Assembly: GCA_051453625.1 (NCBI GenBank)
Contig: JBOZIK010000001.1
Coordinates: forward strand, 64,802,598-64,863,572
Direction: 5' to 3'
Source: Welwitschia mirabilis
Lineage: Eukaryota; Gnetophyta; Gnetopsida; Welwitschiales
DNA: 60,975 nt
Shown piece after piece: positions 1-13,063 of this stretch; positions within the stretch are counted from its first letter, which is position 1, and each line of letters starts with the position of its first letter. The translations under genes were made by a program, and so were the position numbers. The notes beneath the pieces were generated by a model. It worked only from the letters and a program-made list of their open reading frames with translations, made no database searches and was not told where the DNA came from.

Positions 1-842
1 ACTATTGCACAAATACACACCGCAACAAAGTATTTAGAAATGAATTACTTTTTGAATTCCTCCATGAAAGTATCGCAAGATACTTGTTGAGGATGTTTTT
101 ATTGGCATTAAGACCATAATTCTTATGCATTTCTTATTAGGAATATGGTGGCATATGTGCATCCTCATTCTAGTGGGACATTTCATTAGTTAAAATAATT
201 TTTAATCTATTAAATCCACAAAATAGCTACTTTTCTTATTCCTACTTTACCTTCATATGTTTTGAGGTATATCATTTTTATGATTTTCTCTTCTTCTTAT
301 TGTTCTATGTTAGAATTATTTGTTTAATTGATTAGAAAGGCTAAAAGATCTTCTTTTTTATTTATCAATTACATTTATATGTTCTAAAGGTTTACTATTC
401 TTGATAGAGTATCTTAACTTAAGATGGATGATTGTTCTTAAGATTCCTTATGATTCTATTCGATGGGAATTTCTTCTAAACAAGATAGTAGGTTGTTAAT
501 ACTACTAGTAAGGAGTTCATTTTGTGAATGAATGTAATCTAGTTGGGTCTCTATTTTGTCCACTAATTCATTCACTTTGTGTTCTATGATATACAAATTA
601 GTTTAACATCATCTTAAACTCATATGCCTTTCCTTTTTTTGCTCCTTTTCTGAGAGTAATCCACTTCTTTTATGGTGGATACTATATCCTTTTATAATAC
701 TACTATAATAGTTAGATGTCTATAACTAAATGGTGATTAAAAAAATAGTTAGAAAAAATAGTTTAGTAGTTATCATAACATTCCTTAGTTATATGAATCC
801 CATTAGTGGTAACTATTAAAGAGGCATATTACTAGGTACTCC

Positions 843-1680
843 AAGTGTGATGCTAAGTAATACGTAAGTGGCAAGATTGAATTGTGATATGGGTATTTAA
901 ATGTGACATTAAACACTTAAGTGAAACATCAAGTCTTCTTGTGAAGTAAGTAGGAGTGAGATGGTAAGCGTTGAAGTCAAACAAAAGTTATTAAGGCCTC
1001 TCAAGGGTAAGTGCGATGTTCGGCATCAAATGCAACATTGGGAATCTAAGTGTGATGTCAAACCCCTAAGTGCAACATCAAAGAGTTTTGTCATGTGAAA
1101 AATAAAGTAGAATGGTATGTGCCAAGAATGTGCCAGAAGTTGTAGAAGCAAGTGCAATGTCAAGCACTCAAGTATGATGTTGAACATATAAGTACGACAT
1201 CAAACACCTATATGTCATCTCAAACCTTCTTTTAAGTATAATTCTGAAGTAAAACAAAAAGTGCCAAGGCCTTATAGAAGGTGTTGAAGTGTTATGAAGT
1301 CAAGTGTGATGTTAGATACTTAAGTGTAATGTCAGATACATAAGTATAACATTAGACACTAAAGTATAATTTCAAAGTCTTTATCATAGTATAGACTGGA
1401 GCAGAACATGCCTCATTTAAGTGGAAGATATTAGAGCCTTACAAGGGCAAGTGTGATGTCATACACACAAGTATAGTATTAGACACTTAAGTGTAATGTT
1501 GGAGTATCCGTTACGATGTAGGTAAAAGTAGAGCAATTAATGCCTGGGCTAAGCAAAAGGTGTCAGAGGCAAGTGAGAGGTAAGTGCAACATCAGGCACT
1601 CAAGTGCAACATTGGATACCCAAGTATAACATCAAATACCCGAGTGTAATGTTAAGGGCTCTAGTACAGAGTGGGATTAT
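843..1680. repeat. Nested tandem repeat: 20-bp units in about 145-bp higher-order units
   Basis: Degenerate 20-base units close to aagtgtgatgtcagacactt occur in runs of two to four. The runs start near 856, 1001, 1151, 1302, 1449 and 1575. They are separated by related spacers of about 70-80 bases that share segments such as aagtgccaaggcctta and gtagagcaga. This gives a second period of about 145-150 bases. The units differ mainly by C/T and G/A changes. The position upstream of a TATA box suggests LTR enhancer repeats, which is an inference. Confidence 0.85.
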
Positions 1681-2170
1681 CACATCTAGATTTTTCAAGA
1701 TCCAAAGATTTAGCTTAAAAATTTTAATTAAAATAATTTTATTATTATAGAGTCCTCAAGATAATGTAAATACTGTATGTATTAAGATGGCATTATATTG
1801 AGGAAAATTTTATGCTTTTAAGTCCTCCATTTTGTAAAATCCATAATATTATTTTGTTATAGTTATTAATAAGAATGATCCCTAGTGATTGCATTAATAT
1901 TATTTTCCTTGTGTGATTATTGCACCTTTTCTTGATTTTTACATGGAAAAAAATTATTATGTGATGGCTTATTTTAATTATTCATTCTAAAAATTGCATG
2001 TGGTAGAAATTCAAAAGTATTTATATTTATTATGATGAATTATTATGTACCCAGTGGCCAAGCAAGTAGTGATGATGGGTTACGAAACCCCCATTACCTT
2101 TACCACCTGCATCTCATAATGGTGTTTTTTAATATTCCTGTGTCTTCCCATAACCTCCACATCCTTATAT

Positions 2171-2180
2171 TATAAATAGG
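2171..2180 (+). promoter_or_regulatory. TATA box of the left LTR
   Basis: The motif tataaatagg is followed by a pyrimidine-rich stretch (cttccctcttctt), the usual context of a plant retrotransposon promoter. It lies between the upstream nested repeats and the probable LTR end at 3660. Confidence 0.4.
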
Positions 2181-2612
2181 ACTTCCCTCTTCTTATATTT
2201 TACATATCTTTAAGAAAGCCCTTTATTATTAAATCTTGATAATTTTACCTTATAGCTTTGAAATCTAAGAAGAGCCTTAAAGTCTTTAGATACTATAGCT
2301 AGCTGCGGGTATAGTTCTATATCATTCTTATTCCTTGATTGGTTCTTTCCTTGTAGGCATCCTTTTACATATCTCTATTGTATCCTTTTTTCTTGCAAAT
2401 ATTGTAATGATGCTAGATGTGTGTGTTATTGATATATAAATAGATGCATTCCTAGATATCAATCTTAGCTTCTACTATTTTATTCTTAATTAAATCATTA
2501 TGAATCTAAATTCAAGTTATTCTTGTGGAGTACTTATTTTTTTGTTGATATACCTTATTCACACTTCTCTCAATATCTTAGGTTTTTGTGATCTTATGGA
2601 AATGATTATTCC

Positions 2613-2835
2613 ATAGATTACTAAATGAGGTAGTAAAATGTGAAAACTTATAGATTTTCAAATGTGGCAGTGGGATTGATTAATTAAACCAGAGATCACT
2701 AAATGAGGCAATGGACTCCATTGATAACCAAATGAGTCAGTGGAGTTAAATAATATATGAAAAATATTATGAGAAATCCTAGATTACCAAATGAGATAGT
2801 GGCCTCCATAGACCACCAAATGATGTAGTGAAAGA
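2613..2835. repeat. Degenerate repeat of a 26-31 base unit (six copies)
   Basis: Six variants of gatcaccaaatgaggcagtgg occur near 2615, 2651, 2690, 2721, 2780 and 2810, several followed by actccat. Spacing varies, so it is a dispersed-tandem array. It lies downstream of the TATA box, in the presumed transcribed part of the LTR. Confidence 0.7.
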
Positions 2836-3660
2836 AAGTGAAAAGTATATATTATAAAACATTTATTAAAAAATTGATTATTTCTCATATCATTTTCATA
2901 AGATCATTGTTGAAATTCTTGAGTCTTACTTAAACTATCTTGAGACTTGGAATTTCCCAATCTTCATATTGAAACATGCATTTATTTAAATCTTTAAGTT
3001 ATCTTTCCTAGACCATACTGGAAGCTGTGAAATTTTCATAGTTCTTCTCCATATTTCTTATTAAATAGATGGTAAAAATGGAGCTAAAATTTTAAGGAGG
3101 GCATGGAAAAATGGAGATAATCATTCTAATTTATGTTGAAAAATTATCTTAGAGTGGAACTTGTAGTCTTTTCATAACTTTCTAAAATTTTAGTAATGTA
3201 TTTACTATGGTCTTAAAAACAATTTCCAAACTAAATTATGTGTATTTTAGAATAAACCATCTTGATCTTGTAATACCAGATGTGATGAATTATGATTTTT
3301 CTTGTTAAAATTCTCTACAATTTTATTGTCAGTTTACCTATAATTTTTTAAAACAATTGTTAATTTTATAGAAGTATCATTATTCCATAATTTTACTTAA
3401 TTTTAAATTAATAATCATTCTAGTATATTACCTTAAATTAAGAAAAGATTAAACATCTAATGCATCATGGAGGAGAGGATCATGTTAGGAAGAGTTATTT
3501 TTATTATAGAAAAGTTATAAGTGCTTGACGAGGATGGGCCACATGCTATTTAATTTATAATAAATTTTTAAGAAAAGTAACATTTTTTGATTCAAAAAGT
3601 TAGGTGTTATAATTATTTATAAAAAGTAATGTTTTTCAATTAAAAAAGTTGGGTGTTACA

Positions 3661-5168
3661 GGGTGTATCTTTAATTTAGTAGAATTTTATTCATCTCTTC
3701 AATAGGTATCAAGATTCCTAATTTATGCCTATTTACATGCTTTTATAATTGAAGTGGATGACATTTCATTTCATCTCATTAATGTGGGATAAATTCCTTT
3801 TCTTTTTAAAGAAAAACATAATTTCCTAAAACCTATGTCGATACAACACAAAAAAGTAAACCTCTAACTAATTGACACTAAGAAACACATGAAAAACATT
3901 GTGTACAACATTATGAAGGTCATATTAGAACACATAATATGACATGCTGAACATTGTTATAGCAAATCTCAAATTGTTTCAAACTGAATTTCTTCCCTGA
4001 TTGGTGATTTAAATATGTTTCCATCCTTAGAATTGATCAAACTACAAGTAAAGTAAAGGGCAACTTTATCCTCACTCGTCATGCCCTATCCCTTCTCTAC
4101 TTTCTCCAATTTTAAAACTGATCTCTACAACATCATTTTATCTTTTGAAATAAAACTATAACTTTTCCAATTTATCAAAATTTTTCATTTAAAAGCAATC
4201 ATTCCCTTTATAGCTTTCTCTATTTTTGTTTATTTAGATGGGAAAGGATGAGTAGACAATAATAGACAATTTAAGGTTTAAGTCTGAAAATAGAATTTGA
4301 TAGTCTTCAAATTATTTTCATAATATTTTTAAAGATGACTATTATCTAATACTAGATGACTCAAATAAGCTATCAAAAATGTAAATCATCAAGTTCCTAG
4401 GGTTTGAGAATGGCATTCTCAATAATATAAATGATTTAACCTTTAAAGCTTAGAAAGGTAAAAAATGAAAAGTTTACATTTCAAATGTAAATTTTCATAA
4501 TACAAATGATAGCATGCATTATCTCAAATACTGCAATTTATGTAGATCATATGCATGAATTGAGGAAAGCATATAACATGATCACCAGTCTCTAAATACA
4601 TCATCCACCATGTATCATAGGATGCATACTTCTATAGATCTTTAAGAAAAACGTCTTCTATTGGACTATTCTAGATCTAGCAAGAGACTTGGAATTAAAA
4701 GACCTCAGATTTTTTATTTAATCCCTTTACCTATTAAAACCTTATGTCTACTCTAGATTTTTGAATACATTACTTTAAAAAGGCATGGATAACATCATTT
4801 TGTATCTTAAGAAACAAATTCATAATATGATAATCTCCCTTTTTTATAGGATCTGAAGGGTTTTCTTTGAAGTAAGATCCCTTCACATGTGCTTTGATGC
4901 TAATTGATGGATTTGAGAGATTCTTGAAGCATGGAGATTTCAAAACTAAGAGTCAGAGAGATATCTCATGAAGCATGTGTAGTATATAATCAAAATAGCT
5001 CACGTAATCCATTGGATTCAACTTTAATTTATACATGTAGCTTTGTCACAATTGGAATCAGATAATTCTTTGAATTTTGGATCCACATCCAATGATTTAT
5101 GGATCTATAACTAAATGACAAGCATAAAAATATGATAAAATCAAATCCAGCAACACCACCAAAAGATA

Positions 5169-5170
<2 letters not shown>
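3661..5170. other. No gene recognised
   Basis: AT-rich sequence with stops in all frames. The only hint is a primer-site-like motif at 3704-3716. If 1-3660 is a 5' LTR this should be the leader and gag of that element, but I cannot read any gag motif here. Confidence 0.5.
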
Positions 5171-5240
<70 letters not shown>

Positions 5241-6153
5241 NNNNNNNNNNNNNNNNNNNNNNNNNNNNNNNNNNNNNNNNNNNNNNNNNNNNNNNNNNNN
5301 NNNNNNNNNNNNNNNNNNNNNNNNNNNNNNNNNNNNNNNNNNNNNNNNNNNNNNNNNNNNNNNNNNNNNNNNNNNNNNNNNNNNNNNNNNNNNNNNNNNN
5401 NNNNNNNNNNNNNNNNNNNNNNNNNNNNNNNNNNNNNNNNNNNNNNNNNNNNNNNNNNNNNNNNNNNNNNNNNNNNNNNNNNNNNNNNNNNNNNNNNNNN
5501 NNNNNNNNNNNNNNNNNNNNNNNNNNNNNNNNNNNNNNNNNNNNNNNNNNNNNNNNNNNNNNNNNNNNNNNNNNNNNNNNNNNNNNNNNNNNNNNNNNNN
5601 NNNNNNNNNNNNNNNNNNNNNNNNNNNNNNNNNNNNNNNNNNNNNNNNNNNNNNNNNNNNNNNNNNNNNNNNNNNNNNNNNNNNNNNNNNNNNNNNNNNN
5701 NNNNNNNNNNNNNNNNNNNNNNNNNNNNNNNNNNNNNNNNNNNNNNNNNNNNNNNNNNNNNNNNNNNNNNNNNNNNNNNNNNNNNNNNNNNNNNNNNNNN
5801 NNNNNNNNNNNNNNNNNNNNNNNNNNNNNNNNNNNNNNNNNNNNNNNNNNNNNNNNNNNNNNNNNNNNNNNNNNNNNNNNNNNNNNNNNNNNNNNNNNNN
5901 NNNNNNNNNNNNNNNNNNNNNNNNNNNNNNNNNNNNNNNNNNNNNNNNNNNNNNNNNNNNNNNNNNNNNNNNNNNNNNNNNNNNNNNNNNNNNNNNNNNN
6001 NNNNNNNNNNNNNNNNNNNNNNNNNNNNNNNNNNNNNNNNNNNNNNNNNNNNNNNNNNNNNNNNNNNNNNNNNNNNNNNNNNNNNNNNNNNNNNNNNNNN
6101 NNNNNNNNNNNNNNNNNNNNNNNNNNNNNNNNNNNNNNNNNNNNNNNNNNNNN

Positions 6154-6220
<67 letters not shown>
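5171..6220. repeat. (AC)n microsatellite around a 913-N gap
   Basis: Pure (AC)n runs at 5171-5240 and 6154-6220 flank N at 5241-6153. Because both contig ends are in the same repeat, the gap may be a longer AC array or sequence between two arrays. Open frames reading CVCV or HTHT across it are artefacts. Confidence 0.9.
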
Positions 6221-6222
<2 letters not shown>

Positions 6223-6359
6223 TACATATGCATAGGATCTATACGTAAAAATATAGAAGGTAATTAGTTAAGAACTCTCAAGGTCATAACAATTATTGTT
6301 AATAAGAAATTATAATGCATGATTAATAATAATACATTTATATATTAATATAAATAATA

Positions 6360-6500
6360 AATGGGTATCCAACTATGTATAGTGGACTTCTTAGTTACTT
6401 GGATAAAATATCCATTAGTAACCTCCATTGCCAAACACAAGAAACCACTCATATCTCCCTAGCATCTTGAGAAGAGCCAATGGAAGGAAAGTATCATAAT
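6360..6500. repeat. Dispersed repeat D, copy 1
   Basis: About 110-130 bases resemble 27690-27800 in the same orientation. Shared segments include gttacttgg, ccattagtaacctcc-like text, ctcatatctc and gctaatgga/gccaatgga. The two copies are probably parts of one LTR family, but neither has recognisable ends. Confidence 0.55.
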
Positions 6501-6556
6501 AGAATAAACATTATAGTAAACTCATGTAGAAATGTGATTAACACATACACATACAT

Positions 6557-6785
6557 ACACACACATGCCATATCCATTGGATATCTCATAGCTACTTCTT
6601 TTATAAAATAACATAATGAATCTAATGATATATAAATATATAAAATGTCATAAGGAACTAGCTTATATGCCACACACACACCATTTCAGCAGAATATCTT
6701 GTAGCTACTTCTTTTTATAACATAACATAATGACTTCAATAATATATAAATGTATAAAATACCAAAATAAACTAGCTCATATGCC
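6557..6785. repeat. Two-copy tandem duplication of about 114 bases
   Basis: Units 6557-6671 and 6672-6785 both begin in a short AC run, contain gtagctacttctt or its variant followed by ataacataatga, and end in aactagct.atatgcc. They have diverged by scattered substitutions, so the duplication is not recent. No coding potential is seen. Confidence 0.75.
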
Positions 6786-9700
6786 ATTTATTCAATCATT
6801 AGTCTCAATAAACGTAGCATGATAAATGTTAAAGGACAAAGAAAGCTAATTAAATGCTTATTATTTCAACAAGCATTAAAAAAAAACTACTAATACTATA
6901 TCTTTTTGTGCATAAGACATTAAATACCTATTGAATACATTTAAGTCATATGCATGAACATATAAGAAAACATATTTAAGGATGCTTACCTAGAATGCCT
7001 CATGACATACTACAAGCAATCGTAAGTATTAACCAATGTACTAAACTTGCATTATTATATAATTATAATATGCATAACATAATTGCATTGACTCATCAAA
7101 TACAAACCATTATAACAAGGGAAATCCATAAATACTTCTTTTATAATTGCTAGTTTAATAAAAGTAAATATATAACTTAAAATACTTACATTGTGAATAA
7201 AATATAAAAAGAAATTTGACCATATAGTGAATTTGTTAAATTATCTAGAATTTCTGTTGGGTTTAATTTTCTATCCTAACATCATGATTTCTATTATTTA
7301 TATTTTCTAAATCATTTTCATTTGATAGATATCCTTAGTAATTAAAATTAATATTGATAACATAATGTTTATCATAAGGTAAGACCTTTCCCAACCAACA
7401 TTTAGTAAGCATTATAGAACCTATTAATTCATATATATAATGCAATAGTTAAAGAGAGATAAATCAATACTACCATTACATAATCACCAACATCATTTTA
7501 TCTCATACTAGCATCATTCAAGGCATTTCTTAAATAATATGAACTACCATTTTTAAGGGTAAAAAGTTTGCAAATAGTACATTTTATTCTAACATAGTTA
7601 TCAAAATCAAAATACTACATAAACCAACTATAAAGTTTTGTCTATTTGTGATATAAGGGAATACACTAACTACTGGGTAGTTATGTAACATTAAATTCTT
7701 ATTTAAAATGTCCTTGAATAGTACTACTTCTTTTTAGTAACACATTGTTAATATTGCAAGATATATAGATAAGTAGATATTCATGAAAACTAATGTTAAA
7801 AATAGATTTAATATCCTTAGGTTTCATGCTTTTACAAATGTGTAATTTACTTATTATTTCATCTTCATATAGTATTGGTTGTATTATAAGACTTCATTAA
7901 AGGGTATTTATTTTAGTATGATGTAAATGTTGGTATCATAAAACCCTATTGAAAGACATTCTATTTTAGTGTTATGCAATTTGATTTAAAACCATTATGT
8001 AATTTTTAAAGTTCAAGCTATGAGTCAATTTTATTCATTAGGAAGACACTTATTTTTATGAAACATTATTTGTCTTTGATTATAAGGGCTCTACAACTAA
8101 TCTTTAAGAGTTAAGTATATGTAAATGTCCCTATAAAATAGATATTTTCCTATAGACTTCCATAAGTAACAAAGAAAATTAACATAACTATTCATATTAA
8201 ATGTCAATTTATAATTTGATGATTTTATTATGTTACCAAAAAAAATGATATTTAAGGTTTAAAGAAACCTACAGATTTAACTAGAATTATAACCCTTACA
8301 TACTAGCAAAAACTTAACAAATAAAATATTGTATTTTATTTCTAATTTTATATGATCCTTATTAGTTATATCTCTAATTCATTTATTTTCTTATATGATT
8401 ATACTAGGTTTTCTTATTCTATAAATCCTAAAGTTTTTTTAAGAGAAACAAAACTCACTAGTAGCATAGTTTATCAGATAGACTTTAATGCCATAATGAG
8501 GTAGTTTAAAGGGCATTCAATTTGAATTAGTTACTTTTTAAGTTTCATATGATCAAATAAATGATACACACACCTTGTCGAAATGGATAATATCTTGAGC
8601 ACCATTGTGCAAAACCAATGTAATCATCTTATCTTGATTTGCTAAAAATATATATGTCTATCTTCCATTTTAAACCCTAGTGCATCTTCTAAAGACATAT
8701 AAGATTCCTAGCATGTTCTCCACTTTCTAGTAAATAATGTAAGCTACTTCTTGGTCTTTGACAACATTCTTTTTTAGATTATAAGAGGATAGGATTGTTT
8801 TTTATCTTCCTCTTCCTCAAGTTACAGTAATCTCCCTTTTCTTACTCTAGAATAAACTTAAGACATAGTCTTCTAGATTGTAGATATCCAAAGGAATAAT
8901 ATAAGAAAATCACAACTACAAATATAAGTAAACTCTCTAAATGTTTTTCCCAACAAATGAAGAAACATAGTAGTTACTTATAGAATCATATAAGCAATAA
9001 AATGATGGACATCAAAAGATGAAAATGATATGATGATAAAGAAGAGTAATCTAATAGATTCCTAGCTTTCATATGATTTTTATACCTTCACCAATAAGAT
9101 AAAAGACTATACCTTAAAGGTAAAACATTCTCCTTGATTCTTTATAAGGTGTATTTACGTAAGGAAAAAAAGAAAGTTCCATGATTTAAATATAGTGCCT
9201 CTAGTGAACTTATGAAAGCTATGTTTAAAGTCTCATTCTTTGATTCATTCTTTTTTGAATCCCATTTCTACAAGGGTACTTTTGATTTTTTTGCTACTAC
9301 CTGGACTAAAACATTTGTTTTTCTCTTCAAACAAGATAAATGGTAGTAATCAAATGAAAATATGGTTGTTTCTTAGGGTGGTAATTAATTAATGAATACA
9401 ACAACAAAGTGTGGAACATATACCTATGGTCTCCATTGAAAATAATCTATGTTTATTAGAATTTATAAACTTTATAAATCTAATAAAATTGAATTTACTA
9501 GCATTTTCTTTGCTTAAACCTTTATTTATCAAATAAATATTTAATCTAGTCATGAATACCATGGCAAAAATTAAAAAGATCCTTCTTGACTAAGATATTA
9601 TAGGGTGTGTAATGCTCTCTTATCTATGCCATGAGGCTATCTTTGTTTTGTTGTTCTTCACTTCTCATTGTTCATGTTATCAATGTCCTACCTCTATTTA

Positions 9701-10249
9701 ATGATTTAGGGGATGTACCATTTCTCTTTCATTTTCCTTATTATTATCACTCTTCTTACATCATTTATGTAGTGTGTAAGGGTTCTATATGCTACCCCAT
9801 TAGCACTTAAAAACATGAGGATGTATATTAGAAACCATAAGGCTATTGCACCTTAGGTAGAGTAATTCCTTAAATCTCACTTCATATATGATAATTATAT
9901 CTTTTCATATATTGAAATTATCATTGTTACATATGTTCACAAAAGCTCATAAACGCTACATGTCCATATTCATATACAAGAAGTTCATAGCATCATCCCA
10001 TAATGAATGGGTTGTTACACATACTAATACATCCTTAGAGATGCATCAAATTTACATTCATGTAGCCTTACATGATAAGATTTGATTAGTATTAAAGATG
10101 TTTATAGAATTATTTGTCACAAAAATAGAATGGTCTTCTCTAATCAAAATGGAAAAGAGAGAATATAAGACTTTTAAAGAAGGGACATACAAAACATAAT
10201 AGATTTTTTTCATGAGAGAGATAATAGATTAAATATAACTAAGACATAA
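6786..10249. other. AT-rich DNA, no gene recognised
   Basis: Short open frames such as 9888-10085 have no recognisable motifs and no codon structure that sets them apart. If the remnant at 10250-11270 belongs to a minus-strand element, its 3' part and 3' LTR should lie here, but I could not match any part to the candidate LTR at 22346-23926. Confidence 0.4.
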
Positions 10250-11270
10250 CCTTCATTATAACATAGGTTTTTGGTAAATAAGGATGAAATAATCTAGAAA
10301 TTAATCAATATAATATGAAAAGTATATGAAGAAAATCCATTGATAATGAATGAAATATCTTGATAACACCTTGACTCCACAAATTTTAGTAGCTAAATAA
10401 GAGATAAAACATTAGTATGTTTGAAAGCAAAACAATCTCTTATCAAAGTAGTGCAAACTATTGTAAGTATAATTTTTATTCAATTATTAATATTATAATT
10501 AATAGTTAGTAAATTAAATATCCATGGTACTACTCAAAAAGAAAATATGGATCTAAGAAATGTTTAAAAACTTCTTAGGATGATTGATTAGGATGTGTTT
10601 AATATAACTAAGAATTTTTCTAAGATTTAATGCAAAGCATGAATTTTCATCAAGAAGGTAATGTTTTTCCCAATTCAAGACTCTAGGTAATTCCAAATAA
10701 TCCTTTTTACAATTGTAAACAGTATTAAAAGAACACGGTAACATGAAATTGGACATACAAGAAGGTATGTTATTTTGAGTTTTACATGGAATTACAAGTG
10801 GAAGGCATGAAAAAAACATTCTTGATGTGGTTAGAGTCTACAAGTTTAGTTATTTCATTAGATGTGATAAGTCTATTCTCTATTGTATTTTATTGAATCT
10901 CATTAGATTCTTCTTTATCCTCCTTTCCCTCATTATTTTTATCATTTTTTTATTGAATATCATCATTTTTTGAGTTGTAGATTCATAAAAAATCTTACAA
11001 AACAAAATATGATTGTTATGTTCATCATGTATTGGAAAGTTTTTAGACTTTTCTCCTGTCACATTGATATTTCAAAAGTAATTGGATATTGGATAAATAA
11101 TATAATGTCTTTATATAATCATCTAATAAATCATCATTATTATTCAATCTATGAGTTGAAACATTATTATCCTTACATTGACTATCTTCTAAAGTATAGA
11201 ATGTTAAACATTAATCACCTAATTCTATCATTTCATCATCATCATCATCAAAACAAGAGTTTTTTCTATT
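10250..11270 (-). pseudogene. Unknown retroelement protein remnant, related to the E3 repeated module
   Basis: The longest open piece (10553-10819, 88 codons) contains LELPRVLNWEKHYLL and then DENSCFALNL. This aligns with LEYLGILNWDKPYLL and NGNPCLELNI encoded at 43818-44067 in element E3, and with a third copy near 44690-44790. Similarity continues into the non-open DNA at 10260-10540, which follows 43500-43790 in the same order. The shared peptide pattern despite diverged DNA suggests a real coding domain. I do not recognise its family or function. It is probably part of the element that E2 later entered at 11812/22048, because the remnant lies just outside E2, on the same strand and in a post-leader position. 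Confidence 0.5.
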
Positions 11271-11811
11271 TTATGTAGTAGTGTTGATATTCTTCTCATC
11301 ATTCTCAAGGTAAGAGATAGTAAACACAGTGACATAGGCTTAAAAATTTACTCTTTTTCATAGATTTATATGATAACTCCTAGTAATATTTCCACATTAT
11401 TATTGAGTAGATTACTTTTACTTTTATATTAATAAAAGGATTTGTATAATTAATTAATTTCTTCTTCATATTTCTTTATGAAATAAGGTTAAGATTTTTC
11501 AAATCAATTATAAAAGGATTTCCTAAATGAAGGAGAATTCCTAAAGCATTAAAACTTATCATTATTTCTAAATAAATGTTAAAAAGAGGAAGAGATCTAA
11601 TTCCTAGTTCCAATAACATTCTTTAATGGTAAGATTATTTCTTTTAAATAAAATATTTCATGTAGTGTTATCTTTTCCCCAATCAAAGTCGATGAGAAAA
11701 AGAGAATAAAAAGAGTTTATTTGAATAGTATATAGGATTGAAATGGAAAGTATATGATCCAAAAAAATTAAGAGAAATGCTTTACAAACTATTACAAATT
11801 ATAAAAATCAT

Positions 11812-13053
11812 TGATTAACTTGTAGTACAATGAACTAAATTTAAGGTAACTTTTCACTTAACCATCACTCTTTCTTAAGGATAATATCGGGCATTAGCTA
11901 GAATTGCAATAATTTTAATCTTAATGCAAGTTAGAAAAGTAAGAAAGAAAGGAAAATGATGAAGTTTAGAGTAGAGTTTGAAATTCATCTTAGAAAGGAG
12001 GGAAGCAAACTAGGCCCAAAGAATTACCAATTTGTCCTAAGTAATACTTCACTCCAATGTTGTCTAATTGTCATCCTATAAAATAACAAAATCATCAAGT
12101 GTTATCATTATAATTCATGAGGCATAATTTCATTCAACATATGAAAAATGATAAATTCAACTAATAACTTAGTCTTAAATAACTATAAAAGTAAGAACTC
12201 CTAAAGTACTCAAAATCTATAAAACTAAAAGACTAAGTGATAAAGAGTAATTCACATAACTTAAATAAACTTAATAGTTAAAGAAGTTATTCAAGCATCC
12301 TAATTATGATATTACTCATGAATCAAGATCAAAGAAAAACATCTTTTGCATTACAAAAAAGGAAACAACTTTATAGCAAAGGAAGAAATAAGTAGGGAGA
12401 ACTCCTTAGCAATCCTCAAAGACTAGCTCACTCTTCTAAAGAGTTGCCTAGGAAGCCATCATAATTTGATGCTCTAAAGTATTATAATTCTCCAAGTAAA
12501 AGATGAATACAATAAAGGGTTTAAGGCTCTTTTATAGGAAGAGAAGGGAATGATAAATGGTTAAAATCTCTTGGCTTATAGCATTAGGTAGAATCTTCAT
12601 CATTTAGCATTAGGAATATAAGATTCTATCTTATAGCATTTTTTTAAGGTCATCTTGTAATGTTAGGAAGATAAGATCTTCTCCTCTAGCTTTAGGTAGA
12701 ATCTTTGTTATTTCGTATTTAGTGGAGGTTATTTTGTAGTATTTGTTGAAGATCATCATATGTTTCCAATGCCACCTCTACATGCCTCTATCACATGTTT
12801 TCAAATTCTTTTATTATATGTCACCACTTCATATCTCCATTGCCAACATTGTTTTGTGTAGATTTGTATTCATATTCTACCATGTGTTTTAAAAAACATG
12901 GCTAAATATGTGCACTTATTATGAAGAAATCATAATATGAAATTTTTTAAAAAAATAATAGAACACATATTTTATGATTAAATTCATGTTTTAATTTATA
13001 ATAAACTGGCCTGAAACACTTGATATAAATGTTAATTTTTCCATGTTAAAACA
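11812..13053 (-). repeat. E2 3' LTR
   Basis: It runs from TG (plus strand 11812) to CA (13053) and pairs along its whole length with 20807-22048. Shared blocks include gtagtacaatgaac, taatcttaatgcaagtta, ccatcataa and ccatgttaa near the right end. A minus-strand TATA box sits at 12530-12537 (ctataaaagag). Confidence 0.9.
12530..12537 (-). promoter_or_regulatory. TATA box in E2 3' LTR
   Basis: On the minus strand the motif reads ctataaaag. The equivalent position in the other LTR (21514-21521) keeps the same box, which supports it as the LTR promoter. Confidence 0.5.
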
Positions 13054-13063
13054 CCTCCTAACT
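13054..13063 (-). other. E2 polypurine tract
   Basis: Minus-strand agttaggagg directly abuts the 3' LTR. This is the plus-strand primer for retrotransposon replication. A related tract (agttaggga) occupies the same place in E3. Confidence 0.7.

Larger units (their letters stand above)
1..3660 (+). repeat. Probable long Gypsy-type LTR (left end outside window)
   Basis: The block ends at 3649-3660 in TGGGTGTTACA, a terminus common in plant Ty3/Gypsy chromovirus LTRs. Upstream it has the order expected of an LTR: a repeat-rich U3-like part (843-1680), a TATA box (2171-2180), then a transcribed-looking part with its own short repeats (2613-2835). A weak Met-tRNA-like primer motif (aggtatcaagat, 3704-3716) lies about 44 bases beyond the end, further than usual. 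No second LTR copy is visible, so both the assignment and the left boundary are inferences. It could instead be two unrelated repeats side by side. Confidence 0.4.

Noticed and set aside
843-1680. CRISPR-like array
   Set aside because: Repeats are degenerate, abut each other in runs and have related spacers. The context is a plant retroelement LTR.
5029-6235. Long open frames of alternating Cys-Val or His-Thr through a run of unknown residues
   Set aside because: They are (AC)n microsatellite and N gap read as codons, not genes.
9888-10085. Plus-strand 65-codon gene
   Set aside because: No motif, no relative in the window, and composition like surrounding non-coding DNA.
11221-11260. His-rich stretch in a plus-strand frame at 10970-11278
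   Set aside because: It comes from a (CAT)n run, and the minus strand carries the retroelement remnant.
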